Shown piece by piece: positions 17,640 through 26,891 of a DNA stretch of 64,000 nt. The notes under the pieces were generated by a model that was not told where the DNA came from, ran no database searches, and worked only from the letters and a program-made list of their open reading frames with translations. The position numbers were made by a program, and so were the translations under genes. Source of the stretch: Actinomycetes bacterium (GTDB lineage: Bacteria; Actinomycetota; Coriobacteriia; Anaerosomatales; JAGXFU01); NCBI GenBank assembly GCA_024637115.1, contig JAGXFU010000011.1:1-64000 (forward strand), read 5' to 3'. Each line of letters starts with the position of its first letter. Position 1 is the first letter of the stretch.

Positions 17640-18577
17640 GTATCCCCATTATCGAATGGGACCGAGGCAACGAGTCACTCGGACGAGCGGTTGCCGCTAT
17701 CGGCGTCTTTGATGGCGTTCATATCGGTCACCGGGCATTACTTGCTGATACGACCAGCGTTGCGCATGCGACGGGCTCCCGGGCTATCGCCGTGACGTTC
17801 GATCGGGATCCCGAGCAGGTGGTCTCGCCGGACAAGAATATCCCTCAGCTGCTCACGCTCGAAGACAAGCTCGAGCTGATCTCTGCGGAGAATGTCGATG
17901 CCATTCTGGTCATTCCGTTCTGCATGCGCTTGGCCGCCATGGCGCCCAAGCGCTTCCTTGACGACGTATTGCTTCAGGCATTCGAGCCAATCGCTCTCGC
18001 CGTTGGCCACGACTTCAGATTCGGCACCAAGGCGAGCGGCAACGTGGAGACACTTGAGAGTTTCGGTGCAGAGCATGGGTTTGAGGTCAGGCCGCATGAG
18101 CTCGTCCAAGTCGATGGCATACCAGTGACCGCAACGAGGATTCGAACCCTGATCTCTCAGGGAGAGGTTGAAGCCGCGACACGACTCCTTGGCAGGCCAC
18201 ATCGGGTTTCCGGTACCGTTGTCCACGGGCGCGGCGAAGGCAGTTCAAAACTCGGCATCCCCACCGCTAATGTGACTCCCTGGACCCATGCAGCACTGCC
18301 GGCAGACGGCGTCTATGCCGGCACAGCGACCGTAGGCGGCACGCGCTATGGGGCCGCGATCTCAGTAGGCAAACCTCCGATGTTCCCGGAATCAGTCGAC
18401 TATCTTGAAGCGCACATCATCGACTTCAAGGGCGATATCTACGGTGACGAGCTCGTGCTTGAATTCCACGAGCGACTGCGCGGACAGCTTGTCTACCGTG
18501 ACGAAGATGAGCTCGCGCGTTCGATTCGAGCAGATATCGCCTGCACCCGGACAACGTTCATGCGATTGGAAGCATAG
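17636..18577 (+). CDS. ribF: Bifunctional riboflavin kinase / FAD synthetase
   Basis: A 313-residue enzyme converting riboflavin to FMN and then FAD. The N-terminal FAD synthetase has the nucleotidyltransferase motif GVFDGVHIGHRALL (about 22-35) and TRIRTLISQGEVEAA. The C-terminal riboflavin kinase has GRPHRVSGTVVHGRGEGSSKLGIPTAN and an ending around VDYLEAHIIDFKGDIYG. The GTG start overlaps the truB stop, the usual bacterial arrangement. No FMN riboswitch is nearby. Confidence 0.95.
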   Translation: MSIPIIEWDRGNESLGRAVAAIGVFDGVHIGHRALLADTTSVAHATGSRAIAVTFDRDPEQVVSPDKNIPQLLTLEDKLELISAENVDAILVIPFCMRLAAMAPKRFLDDVLLQAFEPIALAVGHDFRFGTKASGNVETLESFGAEHGFEVRPHELVQVDGIPVTATRIRTLISQGEVEAATRLLGRPHRVSGTVVHGRGEGSSKLGIPTANVTPWTHAALPADGVYAGTATVGGTRYGAAISVGKPPMFPESVDYLEAHIIDFKGDIYGDELVLEFHERLRGQLVYRDEDELARSIRADIACTRTTFMRLEA

Positions 18578-18581
18578 AGCC

Positions 18582-18905
18582 GTGCCTGGTCCATTTGACT
18601 CCCAACTGCCACCCGATCCGTTTGCCGACGACGGGGTCGATGACATGGCCGTCGAAATGGCTGAACGACTGGCCCACGATGGCGTCTCGCCCACAGACCC
18701 CAGATGGGATCATCTCGGTGCCGAGCCAACGATCGACGACTTCGACCAGGCAGAATCGGAGATCTCCGGATTCGAAGATGACCGCACCGACGAATGGGCC
18801 GCATGGACCGTTGCGAGAACACGCCGCAACATCGCTGTCCGCGTGATCGCAGTACTCCTCGCCCTGGGGCTCGTTAGTATGTATGTCTTGAGCTACTTCA
18901 GGTAG
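18582..18905 (+). CDS. Small acidic tail-anchored membrane protein, unknown
   Basis: A 107-residue product from the GTG at 18582, 4 nt after ribF. Residues 1-75 are very acidic and Pro-rich (FDSQLPPDPFADDGVDD, DQAESEISGFEDDRTDEWA); a basic patch (ARTRRN) then leads to a single C-terminal membrane helix (VRVIAVLLALGLVSMYVLSYF). The topology suggests a cytoplasmic acidic head anchored at the membrane. I know no family. Same frame quality and operon spacing as its neighbours, so I believe it is real. Confidence 0.65.
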   Translation: MPGPFDSQLPPDPFADDGVDDMAVEMAERLAHDGVSPTDPRWDHLGAEPTIDDFDQAESEISGFEDDRTDEWAAWTVARTRRNIAVRVIAVLLALGLVSMYVLSYFR

Positions 18906-18949
18906 GAGCCCGTTAGCTTACCGCGACACGTACGCTCCGGTGCGTGTGC

Positions 18950-18955
18950 TATACT
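18950..18955 (+). promoter_or_regulatory. Candidate -10 for rpsO
   Basis: TATACT about 100 nt before rpsO in the 150-nt gap after the small membrane gene. No -35 close to TTGACA at the right distance, so only a weak call. The leader would be about 95 nt, long enough for S15 autoregulation. Confidence 0.35.
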
Positions 18956-19055
18956 TCTGCGGTTGTCCATAGCATGTTACCCCCGTACCGGGTCTGACGA
19001 TTCACCACCGTCTCACTCAGTCGAGGGCGTACACACACGGAAAGGTGAACTGAAT

Positions 19056-19325
19056 ATGTCTCTCACGCAAGAACAGAAGGCTGCCATCATCGCTGAGCAT
19101 GCTCGCGAAGAAGGCGACACCGGATCCCCCGAGGTGCAGATCGCTCTGCTCTCAAAGCGGATCAAGGATCTCACCGAGCATCTCAAGATGCACAAGAAGG
19201 ATCACCACACTCGTCGCGGCCTTCTCAAGCTCGTTGGCCAGCGTCGCCGTCTGCTCGGATACCTGAAGAAGGTAGACATCGAGCGCTATCGCGCATTGAT
19301 CGCGAAACTCGGCATTCGCGGGTAA
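19056..19325 (+). CDS. rpsO: 30S ribosomal protein S15
   Basis: An 89-residue primary 16S rRNA-binding protein. Standard sequence throughout: [52 protein letters not shown] at 19056 with AAGGTGA upstream. Followed by a strong hairpin and then pnp, the usual rpsO-pnp pairing. Confidence 0.97.
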   Translation: MSLTQEQKAAIIAEHAREEGDTGSPEVQIALLSKRIKDLTEHLKMHKKDHHTRRGLLKLVGQRRRLLGYLKKVDIERYRALIAKLGIRG

Positions 19326-19343
19326 GAACACAGTTGGAACATC

Positions 19344-19373
19344 CGGAGGCGGGGGTTCGTTACCCCGCCTCCG
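19344..19373 (+). terminator. Hairpin terminator after rpsO
   Basis: An 11-bp GC-rich stem, CGGAGGCGGGG with CCCCGCCTCCG, loop of about 8 nt, followed by GTTGTTAG rather than a clean T run. It may terminate only partly and also shield the rpsO 3' end. Confidence 0.7.
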
Positions 19374-19380
19374 TTGTTAG

Positions 19381-19419
19381 ACCCGCTGAGTGCGGGTCGG
19401 ATGTGCAGGACGCACATCC
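19381..19419 (+). promoter_or_regulatory. Two stacked hairpins in the pnp leader
   Basis: Stem 1: ACCCGC (19381-19386) with GCGGGT (19392-19397). Stem 2: GGATGTGC (19399-19406) with GCACATCC (19412-19419), both perfect with 5-nt loops. They lie 85-120 nt before the pnp start. In E. coli a pnp leader stem is cut by RNase III and then mediates PNPase autocontrol; a like role here is inferred. Confidence 0.5.
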
Positions 19420-19503
19420 AGGACGGTCCGCCGGATGCGGGCCGCAACGTTCGCCTCTTGCACACGGGGTGCAGGGGAGAGGGAGTAGAGGAAGTAGACC
19501 GTT

Positions 19504-21693
19504 ATGGCTAAGATTGTTGAAACGTTCGAACTGTTCGGCAAAGAGTACACACTTGAGACCGGCGAGTTGGCCAAGCAGGCCGGTGGCGCCGTTCTTGTTC
19601 GTCAGGGCGATACCGTGGTGCTCGTCACCGCAACAGCGTCCCGCAAGCCCAAGGACCTCGATTTCTTCCCGCTCACGGTTGATTTCGAGGAGCGCATGTA
19701 TGCCGCCGGCAAGCTTCCCGGTGGCTTCATCAAGCGCGAAGGTCGCGCTACCGAGAAGGCCACGCTGACCGCCCGCATGATCGACCGCCCGCTGCGCTCC
19801 GCGTTCGCCGACGGATTCCGTAATGAGGTCCAGATCATCGCAACGGTCCTCAGCGCGGATCAGGAGCACCAGCCCGATATCATCTCGATCATGGGTGCAT
19901 CCGCTGCACTGATGATCGGTGGCGTCCCGTTCGAGGGTCCGCTCGCAGGCGTTCGTATCGCCCGCGTCAATGGCGAGTTCCTCGTCAACCCGACCTTCGA
20001 CGAGCTCGACGAGTCGGATCTCGATCTGACGCTCGCCGGCTCCCGTGAGGCCGTCTACATGATCGAGTGCGGCGCCTACGAGGTCTCTGAAGAAGAGATG
20101 CTTGAGGCGCTCGAGTTCGGTATGGAGGCCGTTGGCGAATTCTGTGATGTCCAGGAGAAGCTCATCGCCCAGTGCGATGTCGTTCCCATGGACGTTCCGC
20201 TGCACGCCATCGATGAAGGTCTCCGTGAGCGTGTCTTCTCGGCAGGCGCTGACAAGATGCGCGCTGCACTGCATAACGCGGACAAGCATGCGCGCATGGG
20301 TGCCGTCGGAGACGTCAAAGAAGAAGTCGCCGCCACGTTCTCAGCAGAGGAAATGGCTGCAAGCGGCAAGGACGTCTACGCGTTGCTCAAGGCGCTCGAG
20401 AAGAAGACCATGCGTGCCATGGTTCTCGAAGAGGGCGAGCGTGCTGATGGCCGCAAGCTCGATGAGGTTCGCAAGGTCACCACGACCGCTGGCTATCTCC
20501 CTCGCGCTCACGGTTCGGGTCTCTTTACCCGCGGCCAGACCCAGGTCCTCTCGGTCCTGACTCTGGGCATGCTCTCCGAGTGGCAGCGCCTCGACACCAT
20601 CGATGTCGCCGAGGGCAAGCGCTACATCCACCATTACAACTTCCCGCCGTACTCGGTGGGCGAGACCGGCTTCATGCGCGGCCCCAAGCGTCGCGACATC
20701 GGTCACGGCGCGCTGGCTGAGCGTGCTCTCGTACCGGTGCTTCCTGCCGAGGATGTCTTCCCGTACACCATTCGCATCGTCTCCGAGGTGCTTGAGTCCA
20801 ACGGCTCCTCGTCGATGGGTTCGGTCTGCGGCTCATCGCTCGCGCTCATGGATGCCGGTGTGCCGATCTCGGCTCCGGTTTCCGGTATCGCGATGGGACT
20901 CATCAAGGAGGGCGACGACGTTGCCATCCTGACCGATATCCAGGGGCTCGAGGACTTCCTTGGCGACATGGACTTCAAGGTCGCTGGTACTCCTAAGGGA
21001 ATCACCGCTCTGCAGATGGACAACAAGGCCAAGGGCCTGTCCATGGAGATCCTGTCCAAGGCGCTCATGCAGGCCAAGGAAGGTCGCGCTCACATCCTGG
21101 GCATCATGATGGATTCGATCGATTCTCCCCGCGAGACGATGTCGCAGTACGCTCCGCGCATCATCACCATCAAGATCCCGACGGACAAGATCCGCGACGT
21201 CATTGGTTCTGGCGGCAAGGTTATCCGCGGTATCCAAGAGGAGACCGGCGCCCACATCGACATCCAGGAGGACGGCACCATCTTTATCGCCGCCCGCGAC
21301 CTTGGTGGCGAAGAAGCCCGCAAGCGCATCGAGCTGATCGTGCGTGAGCCTGAGATCGGTGAGAAGTTCACCGGTCGCGTTGTGTCGATTCAGACGTTCG
21401 GTGCCTTCATCGAGCTCACCCCGGGCAAGGACGGACTCCTTCATATCTCCCGCGTTGCCAATGGCCGCGTGGGCAAAGTCGAGGATGTTCTCAACGTGGG
21501 CGACGAGGTCGAGGTCGAAGTGCTCGATATCGACGACCGCGGCAAGATCTCGCTTGATCGCGTGAACAAGCCTGATGCTCCCGAGGGCAGTGCGCCCCCC
21601 GCAGGCGATCGTGGCGACAAGGGCGATCGTGGCCCCCGTCGTGATGACCGCGGTGGACGTGGCGGAGACCGCAAGCCTCGCCGTAGCCACTAG
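19504..21693 (+). CDS. pnp: Polynucleotide phosphorylase
   Basis: A 729-residue 3'-5' phosphorolytic exonuclease of RNA decay. Two RNase PH domains (about 5-210 and 310-540, the second with RTDGR-like ERADGRKLDEVR and GSSSMGSVCGSSLALMDAG), a KH domain (about 553-600, IPTDKIRDVIGSGGKVIRG) and an S1 domain (about 620-688, FTGRVVSIQTFGAFIELTPG). The tail from about 700 is a Gly/Asp/Arg-rich run (GDRGDKGDRG) typical of high-GC actinobacteria and likely RNA-binding. ATG at 19504 with several purine-rich sites upstream. Confidence 0.97.
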   Translation: MAKIVETFELFGKEYTLETGELAKQAGGAVLVRQGDTVVLVTATASRKPKDLDFFPLTVDFEERMYAAGKLPGGFIKREGRATEKATLTARMIDRPLRSAFADGFRNEVQIIATVLSADQEHQPDIISIMGASAALMIGGVPFEGPLAGVRIARVNGEFLVNPTFDELDESDLDLTLAGSREAVYMIECGAYEVSEEEMLEALEFGMEAVGEFCDVQEKLIAQCDVVPMDVPLHAIDEGLRERVFSAGADKMRAALHNADKHARMGAVGDVKEEVAATFSAEEMAASGKDVYALLKALEKKTMRAMVLEEGERADGRKLDEVRKVTTTAGYLPRAHGSGLFTRGQTQVLSVLTLGMLSEWQRLDTIDVAEGKRYIHHYNFPPYSVGETGFMRGPKRRDIGHGALAERALVPVLPAEDVFPYTIRIVSEVLESNGSSSMGSVCGSSLALMDAGVPISAPVSGIAMGLIKEGDDVAILTDIQGLEDFLGDMDFKVAGTPKGITALQMDNKAKGLSMEILSKALMQAKEGRAHILGIMMDSIDSPRETMSQYAPRIITIKIPTDKIRDVIGSGGKVIRGIQEETGAHIDIQEDGTIFIAARDLGGEEARKRIELIVREPEIGEKFTGRVVSIQTFGAFIELTPGKDGLLHISRVANGRVGKVEDVLNVGDEVEVEVLDIDDRGKISLDRVNKPDAPEGSAPPAGDRGDKGDRGPRRDDRGGRGGDRKPRRSH

Positions 21694-21719
21694 ATCAAAG
21701 TCGTTCGTACGAACAACAA

Positions 21720-21749
21720 GGGCGGGCCTTCGGGTCCGCCCTTTCGTTT
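21720..21749 (+). terminator. Intrinsic terminator after pnp
   Basis: GGGCGGGCC with GGTCCGCCC closed by a stable TTCG tetraloop and followed by TTTCGTTT. It closes the rpsO-pnp unit. Confidence 0.88.
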
Positions 21750-21812
21750 GCGAGCGCCGGCAGCGTAAGGGTATCCGCTGACCTGCCTGCGTTCCTCTGT
21801 CACCGGAACGGG

Positions 21813-21818
21813 TACAAT
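21813..21818 (+). promoter_or_regulatory. Candidate -10 before the M16-dapB-lysC operon
   Basis: TACAAT 71 nt before the peptidase start, just past the pnp terminator. No clear -35 at 16-18 nt, so low confidence. Confidence 0.35.
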
Positions 21819-21889
21819 AGGTAGCCGTACCACAGCGCACTAACCAGCAAAGACCATCCGATTCCACACCCACGAATGAGGGAGCGACC

Positions 21890-23140
21890 TTGTTCTATCG
21901 TAAAACGATTCTCGAGAACGGCGTGACTGTCATAACGGAGCAGATGGATACCGTGCGCTCGGTCGCACTCGGCATCTGGTTCGCCGTTGGCAGCCGCGAT
22001 GAGACTCCGGCCGAGGCAGGTATGTCCCACTTCATGGAACACATGATGTTCAAGGGAACACCCACGCTGACTGCAGCCCAGATCTCTGAGACCTTCGACG
22101 GGCTCGGAGCTGAGCTCAACGCATTCACGAGCAAGGAATATACCTGCTACTATGCGCGTCTTGTTGATACGCACATGCCGACTGCGGTCGAGCTCCTCTC
22201 CGACATGGTCGTCAACTCACTTCTCGAAGACGATGCTGCGCAACGCGAACGCGAGGTTGTCATCGAGGAGATTGCTCGCATGGAAGATACCCCCGACGAC
22301 CGCATCCACGAGGTGTTCGCTCATGCCCTGTGGCCCGATCATCCGATCGGTCTGCCTATCCTGGGCAGCCGTGAGACTGTCGGCGGCTTTGATAACGCCC
22401 AATCCACTGCCTTCCGCGCCCGCCACTATCTGACCGGTAACTGCGTTGTCGCGGCAGCCGGCAACATCGACCATGACGAGCTGGTCGAGCTCATACGCAC
22501 CCATCTCACCTTGCCGGACGGCCCGCGCAGTGACCGGCCAACAGCGCATGCGGCAGGTGCGTCACGACTCGCGGTCCTGACCAAAGAGACCGAACAGACA
22601 CATATCATCTACGGCATGTCGGGCATGAACGCCCATCACGAGGATCGATTCGTCCTCACAGTCCTCGACACCGTCCTGGGCGGCGGGATGTCCTCGCGCC
22701 TGTTCCAGGAGATACGTGAGAAGCGTGGGCTGGCCTACTCTGTATTCTCATTCCATTCGCTGTTCCAGGATACCGGCCAGTACGCGATCTACGCTGGCAC
22801 GCGCCCTGACAACAGCGAGCAGATCGTTCGCCTCATCCAGGCAGAGGTCGAACGCATGCGTTCCAGCGGCATCACGCCCGAGGAGCTCGAGCGGGCCACC
22901 GAGTCGATCAAGGGTCATCTCGTACTCGGACTTGAGAGCACGCGCAATCGGATGTCTCGCCTCGGCAAGTCCGAAGCCACGGGCGGAGAACTGCTCAGCG
23001 TCGATGAGCTCGTATCGCGCATCGACGCGGTAACCCGTGAAGACATCGTTCGCGTTGCCGAGGACCTCTTTGGGGGCGGTCGCGTACTCGCAATGATCGG
23101 CCCCCATGAGGCCGACAACGTACGCCACCTCATTGGATAG
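21890..23140 (+). CDS. M16 family zinc peptidase (processing-peptidase-like)
   Basis: A 416-residue protein with the inverted zinc motif HxxEH at H47, E50 and H51 (HFMEHMMFKG) and the distal VIEEIARMEDTPDD glutamate region, then the second inactive M16 half with GGGMSSRLFQEIREKRGLAYSV. This is the active subunit type (MlpA/YmxG). The TTG start at 21890 follows GAGGGAG. It is followed by dapB after 9 nt; B. subtilis mlpA also lies between pnp and the dap genes. The substrate is unknown. Confidence 0.92.
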   Translation: MFYRKTILENGVTVITEQMDTVRSVALGIWFAVGSRDETPAEAGMSHFMEHMMFKGTPTLTAAQISETFDGLGAELNAFTSKEYTCYYARLVDTHMPTAVELLSDMVVNSLLEDDAAQREREVVIEEIARMEDTPDDRIHEVFAHALWPDHPIGLPILGSRETVGGFDNAQSTAFRARHYLTGNCVVAAAGNIDHDELVELIRTHLTLPDGPRSDRPTAHAAGASRLAVLTKETEQTHIIYGMSGMNAHHEDRFVLTVLDTVLGGGMSSRLFQEIREKRGLAYSVFSFHSLFQDTGQYAIYAGTRPDNSEQIVRLIQAEVERMRSSGITPEELERATESIKGHLVLGLESTRNRMSRLGKSEATGGELLSVDELVSRIDAVTREDIVRVAEDLFGGGRVLAMIGPHEADNVRHLIG

Positions 23141-23149
23141 AAAGGCACC

Positions 23150-23938
23150 ATGATGATTGATGTTGTTGTTACCGGCGCCGCTGGTAAGGTGGGTCGCGAA
23201 GTCGTCAAAGCAATCGGCCAGACAAGCGACATGCGCGTTGTTGCTGCCGTCGACCCCGGCCAAGCCGGCATGCCGGTGGATGACGGCAAGGGTGGAGAGA
23301 TTCAGTGTGTCGCTGATCTAGGTGTTTCCATCGCCGAGACAAACCCGGCGGTGATGGTCGATTTCACGCATCCGAGCGCCGTTGAGGGAAACCTTCGCGC
23401 GGCTCTGGCAGCTGGTGTTGATTGTGTTGTCGGCACGACCGGACTCTCAGAGGGCTCGCTCAGGGCGCTCGTTTCGGATGCGCCCGACGGGACGTGCCTG
23501 TTCATGGCGCCGAACTTTGCTATCGGCGCGGTGCTCATGATGCGCTTTGCCGCCCAGGCGGCACGCTACATGCCGCACGTTGAGATCCTCGAGCTCCACC
23601 ATGACCAGAAGGCCGATGCGCCGAGCGGCACTGCACTGCTCACAGCGGAGATCATCGCCAATGCACGGCAAACCGTTCCGTCGGCCCCCGGTCGAGAGAC
23701 CGAGCTGGCCGAAGGAGCACGCGGTGCACTCGTAGACAACGTGACAGTCCATTCCGTGCGCCTGCCGGGTCTTGTAGCACATCAAGAAGTCCTCTTTGGC
23801 GGACAGGGTCAGACTCTTTCCATCCGCCACGATTCGATAGACCGCACCTCGTTCACTCCCGGCGTTCTGATGGCCGTCGAGGCGGTAGGCGCACGCTCAG
23901 GTCTTGTGATCGGGCTTGATGCCTTGATGGAGGGATAG
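23150..23938 (+). CDS. dapB: 4-hydroxy-tetrahydrodipicolinate reductase
   Basis: A 262-residue NAD(P)H enzyme reducing the product of DapA in the diaminopimelate/lysine pathway. The N-terminal Rossmann loop is VTGAAGKVGREV; the catalytic and substrate-binding motif ELHHDQKADAPSGTAL is intact. The start is ATG at 23150 or 23153. Its TAG shares a base with the lysC GTG, so the two genes are coupled. Confidence 0.95.
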   Translation: MMIDVVVTGAAGKVGREVVKAIGQTSDMRVVAAVDPGQAGMPVDDGKGGEIQCVADLGVSIAETNPAVMVDFTHPSAVEGNLRAALAAGVDCVVGTTGLSEGSLRALVSDAPDGTCLFMAPNFAIGAVLMMRFAAQAARYMPHVEILELHHDQKADAPSGTALLTAEIIANARQTVPSAPGRETELAEGARGALVDNVTVHSVRLPGLVAHQEVLFGGQGQTLSIRHDSIDRTSFTPGVLMAVEAVGARSGLVIGLDALMEG

Positions 23939-25164
23939 TGTTGAGCCAGACCCGACCCGTCGTTGTCATGAAGTTCGGTGGCACCTCGGTTGCCGAGCAG
24001 TCCGGTCGTAGAGCCATTGCGAAACGCGTTGCATCCACCATCGAGGCGGGGCAAGCTCCCGTGATCGTGGTGTCCGCGATGGGTCGAGCCGGAGCCCCAT
24101 ATGCCACAGATACACTCCTTGGGCTCGTGGGCGATCTACCCGAGAATCTTCGCGAACGCGATCTGCTCATGGCGACCGGTGAGGTCATCTCCGCTGTCGT
24201 ATGCGCGCACGAACTGCGCGCGAGCGGTATCGCGGCTCGGGCCTACACGGGTGCAGAAGCCGGCATCGCTACCGAGGGCGCATATGGGTCCTCGGCAATC
24301 GAAGAAATACACCCGGGCACCCTTCTGGCAGCTGTCCGCAGCGGAATCGTCCCGGTGATCGCCGGGTTTCAGGGAGTCGCCAAGGACGGCACCCTCACCA
24401 CCCTTGGCCGAGGAGGAAGCGACACGACGGCGTGCGCCCTCGGGGTTGCACTGGAGGCCGACGCTGTTGAGATCTACACCGATGTTGACGGGGTCATGAG
24501 CACCGACCCGCGCACGTGCGATGGCGTGCGCGTCTTAGAAAGAGTCCGGGCCGACGAGCTCTTTCAGATGGCGCGGCACGGCGCTCGGATCGTTCACACT
24601 CCGGCCGCAGAGTTGGCACTAGCGAGCGGACTTGCTGTTCGAGTCAAGAACACGTTCACAGACCATCCGGGCACGGAAATCTCCAATATCGCGGCGTACC
24701 GGCCAACAGAGGTCGCAACCGCCGTGACGCATGTCGACAACGTTGCGCGTGTGTGTGTCGCACTGTCGGCACCCGAAGGCACTCCGAACCACATGGCGGC
24801 ACAAGCACGGGTGTATCGCGCGATGGCCAACGCTGCCGTCTCGCTGGACATGTTCACCCCGGCGGGAGACAACCTTCTGTTTTCAGTGGCGAGAGATGCC
24901 CTGGATGACGCCTGCGCCGTTCTCGACACACTCGACCTTGCGAATGAGGCCATGACCGACCTGGCTAAAGTCACGCTGGTTGGCGCTGGAATGCACGGCG
25001 TGCCGGGCGTCATGGCCCGCATGTCGGAGTACCTGCACGATGCAGGAGTCACCGTCTTGCAAACAGCAGACAGCCACACAACGATTTCCGTACTCGTACC
25101 CGCCAAGGATGCACTCGCTGCGATACGCGCGCTGCACCGTGGCTTCGAACTGGGAGAATACTAG
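23938..25164 (+). CDS. lysC: Aspartate kinase
   Basis: A 408-residue enzyme phosphorylating aspartate, the first step to lysine, methionine and threonine. Opens VVVMKFGGTSVAEQS (nucleotide-binding), with FQGVAKDGTLTTLGRGGSDTTA and EIYTDVDGVMSTDPR, followed by two ACT regulatory domains (about 265-405), so feedback inhibition is expected. Start GTG 23938, or TTG 23941. Coupled to dapB, which points to diaminopimelate for cell wall and lysine. Confidence 0.94.
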   Translation: MLSQTRPVVVMKFGGTSVAEQSGRRAIAKRVASTIEAGQAPVIVVSAMGRAGAPYATDTLLGLVGDLPENLRERDLLMATGEVISAVVCAHELRASGIAARAYTGAEAGIATEGAYGSSAIEEIHPGTLLAAVRSGIVPVIAGFQGVAKDGTLTTLGRGGSDTTACALGVALEADAVEIYTDVDGVMSTDPRTCDGVRVLERVRADELFQMARHGARIVHTPAAELALASGLAVRVKNTFTDHPGTEISNIAAYRPTEVATAVTHVDNVARVCVALSAPEGTPNHMAAQARVYRAMANAAVSLDMFTPAGDNLLFSVARDALDDACAVLDTLDLANEAMTDLAKVTLVGAGMHGVPGVMARMSEYLHDAGVTVLQTADSHTTISVLVPAKDALAAIRALHRGFELGEY

Positions 25165-25725
25165 ATGCGACCAGTGATCCTATACGTAACCATGAGTGCT
25201 GACGGCTTCATCGCGGACTCGGACGGTGGAGTCGGCTGGCTATCCGGGGCTGCTGGCGAGGACTACGGCTACGCGGACTTCTACGATTCGGTCGACACGG
25301 TCCTTCTGGGCCGAACGACCTATGAACAGATTCTTGGTTCTGGAGGGGACTTTCCGTACGCGGACAAGCCGGTCTACGTATTCGCCTCCGATGCGCAGGT
25401 TCGAATTGCGGCAGACAACGTAACGGCCGTCTCGGATCCCGCACCTGAGTTTGTCGCGCGCCTCAAGCTCGACGATGCCGGACGGATCTGGCTGGGCGGT
25501 GGCAGTGCCCTGGCGACATCATTGTGGAATGCAGGGTTGGTCGATGAGTTGCATCTCTTTGTCCAGCCGATCATGCTCGGCGACGGACTGCCCTTCATTG
25601 GCAAGAAGCATCGGCGCAGGGGACTTGAGCTCATAGAGGCCAAGTCGTGGCCGGCCGACCTCGTTGAACTCCACTATCGAGTAACCGGAGAATGGCGTGC
25701 CGACGTGAGCAAACCCGGCACGTAA
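25165..25725 (+). CDS. DHFR/RibD C-terminal domain-family reductase
   Basis: A 186-residue single-domain protein of the dihydrofolate reductase superfamily, RibD-C branch: LYVTMSADGFIADSDGGVGWL at the front, LGRTTYEQIL, IWLGGGSALATSLWNAGLVDELHLFVQPIMLGDGLPFI at the back. Likely NADPH-dependent, substrate unknown; it is not a proven FolA or RibD. ATG at 25165 follows the lysC stop directly, so it is co-transcribed with lysC although no pathway link is evident. Confidence 0.82.
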   Translation: MRPVILYVTMSADGFIADSDGGVGWLSGAAGEDYGYADFYDSVDTVLLGRTTYEQILGSGGDFPYADKPVYVFASDAQVRIAADNVTAVSDPAPEFVARLKLDDAGRIWLGGGSALATSLWNAGLVDELHLFVQPIMLGDGLPFIGKKHRRRGLELIEAKSWPADLVELHYRVTGEWRADVSKPGT

Positions 25726-25846
25726 CGCAACGGTTGCAGCTATCGTGGTGAGCACCCCGTGTCACGCACTTGTGGCACAATGGGACTCATGAATGAATAT
25801 CTCGCGGGCAACAAACCCGCTTCAAGAACACAAGGGGAGATCTCAC

Positions 25847-26737
25847 ATGACTGATCCGCGCTTTGGGCGAATGCTCACTGCTATGGTCACGCCGTTCGAC
25901 GCCGAGGGTGCGCTCGATCTGCCACGAGCACAGGAGTTGGCGCACAAACTGCTGAGTGAAGGCTCTGACGGCATCATCGTGTGCGGCACCACCGGCGAGT
26001 CTCCCACGGTGTTCTACGACCGAAAGCTCGATCTGTTCCGGGCTATCGTGGAGGCCGTGGACGGACGTGTACCGGTGATCGCCAACGCTGGAGACAACTG
26101 TACAGACGATTCCGTAGAGTTCGCCCGCAAGGTTGTCGAACTTGGCGTCGATGCGATCATGGCGGTCGTGCCTTACTATAATAAGCCCCCACAAGAGGGG
26201 CTCTACCAGCATTTTTGCACTATCGCGAACTCTGTAGACGTACCGGTGATCCTCTACAACATTCCCGGTCGCTGTGTGATCAACATGGAGCCCACGACCA
26301 TCTTGCGAGTTGCGCATGACTGTCCGAACGTGGTCGGGGTGAAGCAGGCGAACCCGGATCTTTCAGAGACTACCGCCATCCTTGCCGATGCTCCGGATGG
26401 GTTCGAAGTGTGGTCTGGCGATGACGAACTCACACTACCGATGATGAGCCTCGGCGGTACTGGCGTGATCAGTGTGATCAGTCATGTAGCAGGTACGCGC
26501 TTCAAGGAGATGATCGATTCACAGGCTGCGGGCAACCACACGCACGCCCTCCGTATCCACCTTGAACTGATGCCGCTGATGAAGACGCTCTTCATGACCT
26601 CGAATCCGATCATGGTCAAGAAGGCGCTGGAGCTTCAGGGCTTCCCGGTGGGCGGCGTGCGTTTGCCGCTGGTTCCTGCCGACACTGAGCAAACTGCCGA
26701 GCTCACGCGGGTCATGAAGGGCGTCGGGGTCCTGTAG
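25847..26737 (+). CDS. dapA: 4-hydroxy-tetrahydrodipicolinate synthase
   Basis: A 296-residue aldolase condensing pyruvate with aspartate semialdehyde. Schiff-base lysine K166 in NVVGVKQANPD, the tyrosine in YNIPGR (Y137), and VCGTTGESPTV at 45-55. ATG at 25847 is chosen because AAGGGGAGA is 7 nt upstream; the longer frame to 25793 lacks a site. It has its own 120-nt upstream gap, unlike dapB-lysC, and asd is not in this window. Confidence 0.95.
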   Translation: MTDPRFGRMLTAMVTPFDAEGALDLPRAQELAHKLLSEGSDGIIVCGTTGESPTVFYDRKLDLFRAIVEAVDGRVPVIANAGDNCTDDSVEFARKVVELGVDAIMAVVPYYNKPPQEGLYQHFCTIANSVDVPVILYNIPGRCVINMEPTTILRVAHDCPNVVGVKQANPDLSETTAILADAPDGFEVWSGDDELTLPMMSLGGTGVISVISHVAGTRFKEMIDSQAAGNHTHALRIHLELMPLMKTLFMTSNPIMVKKALELQGFPVGGVRLPLVPADTEQTAELTRVMKGVGVL

Positions 26738-26891
26738 GTCCCGGTACCGCCCGTTCGTGTCCGCGTGCGGCACTACGATTCGACCGAAACGTGAAGCTGG
26801 CGACATCGTCGGCCTCACGAGAGATATGAAACTGCGCTCTTCCGCATTGTGTGGAAGCGCGCCCGACTTCAGGAGACTGACGTAAACAGAT

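Noticed and set aside
18136-18170. A tRNA T-loop-like string (GGATTCGAACCCTGATC) in ribF
   Set aside because: It encodes the conserved TRIRTLISQGE of RibF and has no acceptor or anticodon arms.
21703-21714. Palindrome GTTCGTACGAAC after pnp as a possible SOS box
   Set aside because: The half-sites face outward (GTTC-N4-GAAC), opposite to the LexA box, and it lies before a terminator.
20833-21873. Long minus-strand ORF opposite pnp
   Set aside because: Antisense shadow of a highly biased gene; no ribosome site and no family.
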